Shown here: in pieces, positions 1 to 3,818 of the stretch | Layout of the letters: the number at the start of each line of letters is the position of its first letter | Numbering within the stretch: position 1 is the stretch's first letter | The notes under the pieces: model-generated | Databases searched by the model: none | Told to the model about the DNA's origin: nothing | Seen by the model: only the letters and a program-made list of their open reading frames with translations | Assembly (NCBI GenBank): GCA_016189825.1 | Contig: JACPRR010000153.1 | Span: forward strand, 1-6,748 | DNA length: 6,748 nt | Direction of reading: 5' to 3' | Origin: Chloroflexota bacterium | GTDB lineage: Bacteria > Chloroflexota > Dehalococcoidia > JACPPY01 | Translations under genes and position numbers: made by a program

Positions 1-138
1 GCCCGAGGCGGTCTCGCAACGACGATTATTGGACAGCCTCGAAAAGGGTATTTTCGGGGGAATGACCAGCGTTCTGATCTCACGAACAGGTGTCCACGCA
101 AACAGGCACGTGTTGGGCGCGCGCTACCTGAAGTGAGG

Positions 139-144
139 TATGAT
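139..144 (+). promoter_or_regulatory. weak candidate -10 box for the small membrane protein gene
   Basis: TATGAT matches five of six positions of the sigma-70 -10 consensus and would place a transcript start about 150, some 30 nt before the start codon chosen at 179. The nearest -35-like hexamer, TTGGGC at 113-118, lies 20 bp away, which is too far for a standard promoter, and there is no TGn extension. Transcription could equally enter from beyond the left edge. Confidence 0.2.
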
Positions 145-178
145 GATACCGGGTCAAGTCTTCGCTCGGAGGGCGGTC

Positions 179-505
179 ATGCTGCTCAAGTTCGTTGTTG
201 CGGTCGCCCTCGCAACCGCGGCCCTTGTCATCGCCCTGATGGGAATCGGCCGCGAGGGCCGGGGCCGGACTGTTTGGCTGCCGGTCCTCATACTGGCGCT
301 GTTTGCCATCCTGGCATCCCTCAAGTTTCTTCTCGAAGCAGCGCTTGTGGTCATCGCCATGGTCGCCATCCTGCTCCTCCTGCTCCACCTCTTGAGGGGC
401 CGCCTATTTGGAGCCGGCAAGGGTTCGCTGTGGGCGGTTGCCGCTGTCCTCGCCGCCATCTACTATGGACTTCTGTTCCTTTTCAAGTCGCTGGCGCTCC
501 GGTAG
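179..505 (+). CDS. small four-helix integral membrane protein, function unknown
   Basis: I do not recognise a family. The 108-residue product is almost entirely hydrophobic, with four likely membrane helices at about residues 4-23, 31-51, 52-72 and 83-103. Short loops hold the few charges (REGRGR near 25-30, RGR near 73-75, a C-terminal K and R). It should sit in the cytoplasmic membrane; there is no catalytic motif or soluble domain. I chose ATG 179 because GGAGGGCGG (168-176) is a strong ribosome binding site just ahead of it. The upstream in-frame ATG at 140 has a GAGG ending one base before it, too close to work, and would add 13 residues that are more polar. The gene converges with the ABM-fold gene, 17 nt between stops. 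Expression as a real protein is likely from the consistent helix pattern and the ribosome binding site, but no function is inferred. Confidence 0.72.
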   Translation: MLLKFVVAVALATAALVIALMGIGREGRGRTVWLPVLILALFAILASLKFLLEAALVVIAMVAILLLLLHLLRGRLFGAGKGSLWAVAAVLAAIYYGLLFLFKSLALR

Positions 506-508
506 CGC
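494..508. other. small inverted repeat over the end of the membrane protein gene
   Basis: GCGCT (494-498) and AGCGC (504-508) form a 5-bp stem with a 5-nt loop spanning the TAG stop. It lies at the junction of two convergent genes, where a terminator would be expected, but there is no T tract on either side and the stem is short. I list it only because nothing better is visible in the 17-nt gap. Confidence 0.2.
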
Positions 509-522
509 AACGGGGCCAATGT

Positions 523-834
523 TCAGGCGCTGGCGGGAACCGGCGCCGGGAAGTCGAGATAAACCTGCGTTTGCGCCGGCGCCTTGAGCAGCGGGTTGAT
601 CCGGGCCAGGACCGCTTGCCGCTCCTCGCTGTGCTCCCAGTCTCGCCATTCCTTCAGGCTGTGCCACCGGCTTATCACCAGGTGCCGACCACATTCGTTC
701 GGCGAGAACAGGGTCTCACTGGACAGGTAGCCCGGCCTGAAGGCTGCCCTGGAGCGCAGCAGGCGCAACAACTCGAAAACCTCGTGCTGGACGTCAGGGC
801 TTACATCTCGTTGAATGAGCACAATGACCGCCAT
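523..834 (-). CDS. antibiotic biosynthesis monooxygenase (ABM) domain protein
   Basis: The 103-residue protein has the pattern of the ABM / dimeric alpha-beta barrel family: a first beta strand (AVIVLIQRDV, residues 2-11), a helix (EVFELLRLLRSRAA), a paired strand and the signature region VISRWHSLKEWRDWEHSEER, in which the Trp-rich strand is followed by a helix starting WxxWxxSEER. Proteins of this size are usually homodimers that bind small organic molecules; some are cofactor-free oxygenases or haem-degrading enzymes, but many have no known substrate, so only the fold is assigned. The start is well supported: AGGAGG (848-843) lies 8 nt before the ATG, and a TATAAT promoter sits about 70 bp upstream. 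The gene is transcribed alone, divergently from the TraR-lspA-rluD operon. No haem-ligand motif is obvious, so a specific enzymatic role would be guesswork. Confidence 0.85.
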   Translation of the reverse strand: MAVIVLIQRDVSPDVQHEVFELLRLLRSRAAFRPGYLSSETLFSPNECGRHLVISRWHSLKEWRDWEHSEERQAVLARINPLLKAPAQTQVYLDFPAPVPASA

Positions 835-901
835 CTTCTCAACCTCCTGTCTCCCCAGCCAATCCTCCTTGCCTCAGGAAGGCGTACCGGAGCACACAAG
901 A

Positions 902-929
902 ATTATACCACCTGGCCGAAAGTTGGCTA
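902..929 (-). promoter_or_regulatory. sigma-70-type promoter for the ABM-domain gene
   Basis: Read on the minus strand, a perfect TATAAT (907-902) is preceded directly by TGG, making an extended -10 element. TAGCCA (929-924), matching TTGACA at four of six positions, lies 16 bp upstream. The start of transcription would be near 895, leaving a leader of about 60 nt that carries the AGGAGG ribosome binding site. The two -35 boxes of this promoter and of the rightward one at 952-980 are only 22 bp apart, so the two may influence each other. Confidence 0.7.
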
Positions 930-951
930 CGGAAAACGGGCTTCGCGCGTG

Positions 952-980
952 TTGTCTACTTCCCTGGAACATGCTACACT
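952..980 (+). promoter_or_regulatory. sigma-70-type promoter for the TraR/DksA-lspA-rluD operon
   Basis: TTGTCT (952-957) and TACACT (975-980) are separated by exactly 17 bp, and TGC (972-974) directly before the -10 box makes an extended -10 element. Transcription would start near 987, giving a leader of about 100 nt before the ATG at 1087. This is the only good rightward promoter between the ABM gene and the operon. Confidence 0.72.
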
Positions 981-988
981 GAATCTGA

Positions 989-1005
989 GGCAGCCCCAGG
1001 CTGCC
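989..1005 (+). promoter_or_regulatory. perfect hairpin at the 5' end of the operon leader
   Basis: GGCAGCC (989-995) and GGCTGCC (999-1005) are perfect reverse complements around a CCA loop, a 7-bp GC-rich stem. It begins two or so bases after the predicted transcript start. It could protect the 5' end of the mRNA, or act in DNA as a dyad operator overlapping initially transcribed sequence. It is not followed by T residues, so it does not look like an attenuator. The role is inference; the symmetry is seen. Confidence 0.45.
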
Positions 1006-1086
1006 GCCCCGTACGTTTTCAACGGCCCATCAGGTTTTCCGACCGCCGGGCCGGTACACCTGTGGGGAGGACTCGGGCAGGCAGAC

Positions 1087-1455
1087 ATGGCAGAACAGGC
1101 TGAGATCCGCGAGACATTGCTGAAGGAGAAACAGCGGCTCGAACAGGAGGTGTCCGAGCTGAGACTCAGCGCGCCCCAGGACCGCCGGGAAGGCAGTCCT
1201 TTCGGCAAACGCGAAGAAGAAGCCACTGAGGCCGCGGACATGGAGAAACGCCTGGCGCTGGAGGGGAAGCTGAGCGCCCTCATCCGCGATATCGAGCGGG
1301 CTATCGAAAAGCTGAACAAGGGCAGCTACGGGCGTTGCGATGTCTGCAACGAGCTCATCAGCCCGGAAAGGCTGGAGGCGCTGCCCATGGCGCACCTGTG
1401 CCTGAGATGCAAGGCGGCCCAGGACAAGTCCGCCCCGACCAGGATGCGCAGGTAA
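1087..1455 (+). CDS. TraR/DksA family C4 zinc-finger protein
   Basis: The 122-residue product has a helical coiled-coil region (about 1-80, rich in E, K, R and L) followed by the DksA/TraR-type zinc finger: C84-x2-C87 and C105-x2-C108, 17 residues apart, inside the typical GSYGRCDVCNELISPERLEALP context. Proteins of this family bind RNA polymerase through the secondary channel and alter initiation at selected promoters; zinc holds the globular domain. In DksA the coiled-coil tip carries DxxDxA; here the equivalent stretch reads E45-A-T-E48-A-A50, a conservative change whose effect is unknown. The start is less sure than the family: ATG 1087 has only GGGGAGG (1064-1070) 16 nt upstream and a weak GGCAGG nearer, but no other in-frame start is visible between it and the leader. 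First gene of an operon with lspA and an rluD-like gene, 12 nt before lspA. Whether it regulates that operon or only travels with it cannot be told. Confidence 0.9.
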   Translation: MAEQAEIRETLLKEKQRLEQEVSELRLSAPQDRREGSPFGKREEEATEAADMEKRLALEGKLSALIRDIERAIEKLNKGSYGRCDVCNELISPERLEALPMAHLCLRCKAAQDKSAPTRMRR

Positions 1456-1467
1456 CACCCAATCGAC

Positions 1468-2067
1468 ATGGCTGATTCATCTCTCCACCCCCAAGCCGGG
1501 GATGTCGCGGCGCCGCCGGTTGCACCAGTTTCCGGGACTCGAGCCCGCGGCCGCAGTCTTCTGTATCTTTCACTGGGCATCGCATCGTTCATCCTGCTGG
1601 CAGACCAGATAACCAAGTTCCTGGTACGCATAAGCTTAGCGACATGGGAGTCCGTCCCCGCTGAAGGGGTCTTCCGCCTGACGCACGTGCAGAATACCGG
1701 CTCGGCTTTCGGCCTCTTCCCTTCCCAGACGGTCATACTGAGCATCCTCGGGGTCATCGCTATCGCCGGGCTCGTATTCGCGCTCCGCTACCATCCGATG
1801 CGCAACCCCTGGGCGAGCGTAGCGCTTGGACTGCTGCTCGGCGGGAGCATCGGCAACCTGGTGGACCGCATCAGGCTCGGCTATGTCACTGATTTTGTCG
1901 ACGTCGGTTTTCCGCAGGGCTGGCGGTTTTACACGTTCAACGTCGCGGACTCCGCCATAACCGTTGGCTCGATCCTGGTGGGGCTGGTCTTGCTCCGGAT
2001 GGGGGGCGGTCCCGCGCAGGGCAAGCCGGCGCCAGAGGAAAAGGCCGGCCCCTCGTCGCAGGGATGA
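1468..2067 (+). CDS. lspA: lipoprotein signal peptidase (signal peptidase II)
   Basis: Inner-membrane aspartyl protease that cuts the signal peptide from diacylglyceryl-modified prolipoproteins just before the lipidated cysteine. All family signatures are present in the 199 residues: ADQITK (45-50), NTGSAFGLF (76-84), GGSIGNLVDRI (125-135), GYVTDFVDV (138-146) and FNVADSAITVG (157-167). The catalytic pair should be D142 and D161. Four membrane helices are visible at about 31-52, 87-106, 115-132 and 159-177. The protein is longer than the usual 150-170 residues because of a polar Ala/Pro-rich N-terminal extension (about 28 residues, cytosolic if topology is standard) and a Pro/Gly/Lys-rich C-terminal tail. 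No alternative ATG, GTG or TTG occurs between 1468 and the first helix, so the extension seems genuine. The ribosome binding site is weak (CAGG at 1449-1452), consistent with coupling to the gene before it. It overlaps the next gene by ATGA. Confidence 0.97.
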   Translation: MADSSLHPQAGDVAAPPVAPVSGTRARGRSLLYLSLGIASFILLADQITKFLVRISLATWESVPAEGVFRLTHVQNTGSAFGLFPSQTVILSILGVIAIAGLVFALRYHPMRNPWASVALGLLLGGSIGNLVDRIRLGYVTDFVDVGFPQGWRFYTFNVADSAITVGSILVGLVLLRMGGGPAQGKPAPEEKAGPSSQG

Positions 2068-2960
2068 ACCACCTGGAGCTTACCGTCGAATCGTCTGGCG
2101 AGCGGGTCGACAAGTTCGTCGCCGATCGGTGCTCCGGCATCTCTCGCTCCCGGGTGCAGAAGCTCGTGGAACAGGGTTCGGTCCTGGTGAACGGCAAGCC
2201 TGCCAGGTCCGGCGAGAAGCTTGCCCCCGGCGACGCAGTTTCCGTATCGCTCTCCGCGCCCGAGGCGGAGGCGCCTGCTCCCGAGCAGGCGCCGCTCGCC
2301 GTCGTCTACGAGGACAAACATCTGCTTGTCATTGACAAACCTGCCGGCCTGGTGGTGCACCCCGCGCCGGGCCACAGCAGGCACACCCTGGTCAACGCCC
2401 TGCTGGCCCACTGCCCGGAGCTGAAGGCGGCGCCGCGGAAGGACCGGCCCGGCATTGTTCACCGGCTGGACAAAGACACCTCCGGCCTCATGGTGGTGGC
2501 GAAATCCACCGAGGCGCAGGAGAAGCTGATCCACCAGTTCAGCACCCGCTCGGTGCACAAGACCTACCTCGTGCTTGTCGATGGCCTGGTCACCACGAAG
2601 CAGGGGGTCATCGAAGGACCGATCGGCCGGGACCCGGACGACCGCAAGCGGATGGCCGTCGTCGAAGGGGGGCGGGAAGCGCGGACGCGCTTCAGGGTCG
2701 TCGAATACCGAGGCGCGCATACGCTGCTCGAAGCGATGCCGGAGACCGGGCGCACCCACCAGATACGGGTGCATCTGGCAGCCATCGGCTATCCGGTGCA
2801 CGGCGACCGGCTCTATGGACGCAAGTCGACCGGCGTGCGCCAGTTCCTCCACGCCGCCCGGCTGTCGTTCAAGCACCCGGTCACCGGAGAGCAGATCGAG
2901 CTTTCCTCGTCCCTCCCCGCTGATCTGCGGCAGGCGCTGAACGGCCTGCCGGCAAGGTAA
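2064..2960 (+). CDS. rluD: RluD-type 23S rRNA pseudouridine synthase (RluA family)
   Basis: Converts specific uridines in 23S rRNA to pseudouridine. The 298-residue protein has an N-terminal S4 RNA-binding domain (about 12-62: RVDKFVADRCSGISRSRVQKL, with LVNGKPARSGEKLAPGD), an Ala/Pro/Glu linker (about 65-78) and the catalytic domain from about 79. The catalytic motif HRLDKDTSGLMVVAK is at 133-147, with nucleophile D136; further family blocks are GRTHQIRVHLAAIGYPVHGD (229-248) and FLHAARLSFKHP (261-272). Length and S4 domain fit RluD (positions 1911/1915/1917 in E. coli) or the related YlyB-type enzymes; the exact target bases cannot be read from sequence. The ATG overlaps the lspA stop by four bases and lacks a proper ribosome binding site, so translation probably depends on reinitiation after lspA. 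Pairing of lspA with an RluD-family gene is common in bacteria. The linker codes for two tandem inverted repeats at 2252-2293. Confidence 0.94.
   Translation: MNHLELTVESSGERVDKFVADRCSGISRSRVQKLVEQGSVLVNGKPARSGEKLAPGDAVSVSLSAPEAEAPAPEQAPLAVVYEDKHLLVIDKPAGLVVHPAPGHSRHTLVNALLAHCPELKAAPRKDRPGIVHRLDKDTSGLMVVAKSTEAQEKLIHQFSTRSVHKTYLVLVDGLVTTKQGVIEGPIGRDPDDRKRMAVVEGGREARTRFRVVEYRGAHTLLEAMPETGRTHQIRVHLAAIGYPVHGDRLYGRKSTGVRQFLHAARLSFKHPVTGEQIELSSSLPADLRQALNGLPAR
2252..2293. repeat. two tandem perfect inverted repeats within rluD
   Basis: The first has arms CTCCGC (2252-2257) and GCGGAG (2265-2270) around 7 nt. The second has 11-nt arms GGCGCCTGCTC (2270-2280) and GAGCAGGCGCC (2283-2293) around CC. 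The two share base 2270. Together they could fold into adjacent GC-rich hairpins in the mRNA, the second very stable. They code for the Ala/Pro/Glu linker between the S4 and catalytic domains, a place where protein sequence is little constrained. Confidence 0.8.
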
Positions 2961-2978
2961 ACACGAACAATAGGGGTG

Positions 2979-2991
2979 ATGCGTTCCGCAT
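2979..2991. terminator. weak hairpin between convergent rluD and cupredoxin genes
   Basis: ATGCG (2979-2983) and CGCAT (2987-2991) pair around TTC; GGGG at 2973-2976 and CCCC at 2998-3001 could extend it with mismatches. It lies in the 58-bp gap where both operons must end, so it may serve both directions. There is no run of T or A next to it, so it is not a standard intrinsic terminator, and Rho-dependent ending is as likely. Confidence 0.3.
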
Positions 2992-3018
2992 GGGTTTCCC
3001 CGCGCGGTCCGCTTTCCC

Positions 3019-3363
3019 TTACTTGACTGTCACTTTGCCCTTCATCCCTGGATGGTAGGCGCACGTGTAGTCATAGGCGCCGACAGCATCGAACCGGTGG
3101 GAGAACTTGTCTCCCCGGTTGAGGTTGCCGCTACCCCAACCCTTGCCCGCAACGGTGTGTGCCGCCGCATCCCCGTTGGTCCAGGTAATCGTGTCGCCGG
3201 CCTTCACGGTGATCTCCGCAGGTTCGAAGACGAAACCGGATATCTCGACTGTGCCCGGACTCGCACCGGTCACGATCACGGACCGGGCTAGCTGAGTGGG
3301 CCTGCAAGCCAGGAGCGCCAGTCCCAGCAGCAGTGTAAAGATCAGCACGAATGTACGTATCAT
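3019..3363 (-). CDS. cupredoxin (plastocyanin/amicyanin-like) lipoprotein
   Basis: A type-1 copper electron carrier, exported and lipid-anchored. Residues 1-19 are a lipoprotein signal peptide (MIR, then a hydrophobic stretch) ending LALLA-C20, the likely lipidated cysteine. The 94-residue mature part has the cupredoxin pattern: ISGFVFEPAEITVKAGDTIT (41-60), WTN, then H69 in AAAHTV and the C-terminal cluster YTCAYHPGMKG. Copper ligands should be H69, C101, H104 and M107. The C-x2-H-x2-M spacing is that of amicyanin rather than C-x2-H-x4-M of plastocyanin and pseudoazurin. AGGAGG (3374-3369) lies 5 nt before the ATG. It is downstream of the Rieske gene on the same strand, 133 nt away, possibly with its own promoter. 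Redox partners are not evident; a link with the Rieske protein is only positional. The lipoprotein would be processed by LspA, encoded in the neighbouring operon. Confidence 0.93.
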   Translation of the reverse strand: MIRTFVLIFTLLLGLALLACRPTQLARSVIVTGASPGTVEISGFVFEPAEITVKAGDTITWTNGDAAAHTVAGKGWGSGNLNRGDKFSHRFDAVGAYDYTCAYHPGMKGKVTVK

Positions 3364-3419
3364 GGCTTCCTCCTCGGGGCGGACTGACCGAACAGGGCGC
3401 GCCGCGCTCCCCGATGGTC

Positions 3420-3449
3420 AATCTATCACCCTCCTGTCCTTATGGCGAA
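3420..3449 (-). promoter_or_regulatory. candidate promoter for the cupredoxin gene
   Basis: On the minus strand TAGATT (3425-3420) is preceded by TGA, an extended -10, with TTCGCC (3449-3444) 18 bp upstream matching the -35 consensus at three of six positions. A transcript would begin near 3413, about 50 nt before the start codon. The match is modest; the gene may also be read through from the Rieske gene. Confidence 0.35.
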
Positions 3450-3496
3450 CCACCGTCCCCTTGCCATCAACGGCCGGAGGTTGGGCAGGCCTTGCT

Positions 3497-3817
3497 TCAG
3501 GGCTGGACGGCCTCCGCTTCAATGAATAGCTGGCCGTCCTTGAGCATTACGTTGTAGGAATGGAGTGGGTCATGGGCGGGGCCGTTGATCACAGTCCCGT
3601 CGCTCACCCTGAACCGGGAGTAATGCCAGGGGCAGGTCAGCACCAGTCCCTTCACGGTCCCCTCTACCAGCGGGGCTCCGGCGTGCGTGCATCTGGCGTC
3701 CAGGCAGTAGAAACGGTTGTCAACATTCAGCACCAGGAATTCCTTGCCTTTGGCGTCGCACTGGTTCATTTCACCTGGCGGCAGTTCGCTCGCCGCACAC
3801 AGTCTCAAGTACTCCAA
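3497..3817 (-). CDS. Rieske [2Fe-2S] ferredoxin-like protein
   Basis: A small soluble electron carrier of the Rieske ferredoxin / NirD-like type, 106 residues from the TTG at 3817. The two cluster-binding motifs are C43-T-H45 (in ARCTHAGAPL) and C62-P-W-H65 (in LTCPWHYSRF), 16 residues apart, as the Rieske fold requires; SELPPGE near the N-terminus and the final strand GQLFIEAEAV are also typical. No signal peptide or membrane anchor. Start choice: the open frame extends to a TTG at 3865, but that would overlap GH15 by 47 nt without a ribosome binding site. TTG 3817 has GAGGAGG (3829-3823) five bases before it and gives the normal N-terminus of the family. It begins one base after the GH15 stop, so the ribosome binding site lies within the last GH15 codons and translation is probably coupled. 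Such ferredoxins usually feed an oxygenase or reductase; none is in view. Confidence 0.93.
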   Translation of the reverse strand: MEYLRLCAASELPPGEMNQCDAKGKEFLVLNVDNRFYCLDARCTHAGAPLVEGTVKGLVLTCPWHYSRFRVSDGTVINGPAHDPLHSYNVMLKDGQLFIEAEAVQP

Positions 3818-3818
3818 A

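Noticed and set aside
2..136. Open frame from the left edge to a TGA at 134-136 that could be the end of an upstream gene
   Set aside because: About 44 codons with no recognisable motif; the other two forward frames are also open over part of this stretch, so there is no way to choose. Sequence before position 1 would decide.
133..1086. Long open frame in the same frame as the TraR/DksA-like gene, suggesting a much larger fused protein
   Set aside because: It runs over the membrane protein gene, the whole ABM gene on the other strand and two promoters, and its peptide is Arg/Pro/Gly-rich as expected of a GC-rich shadow frame. Only the part from 1087 has family features.
1929..2876. 315-codon open frame on the minus strand opposite lspA and rluD
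   Set aside because: It is the antisense of the conserved catalytic regions of both genes; the peptide is rich in R, G, H and V without a family signature, a common effect of high GC.
3131..3421. 96-codon frame on the minus strand starting TTG with a GGAGGG upstream
   Set aside because: It overlaps the well-supported cupredoxin in another frame; the peptide has no family features.
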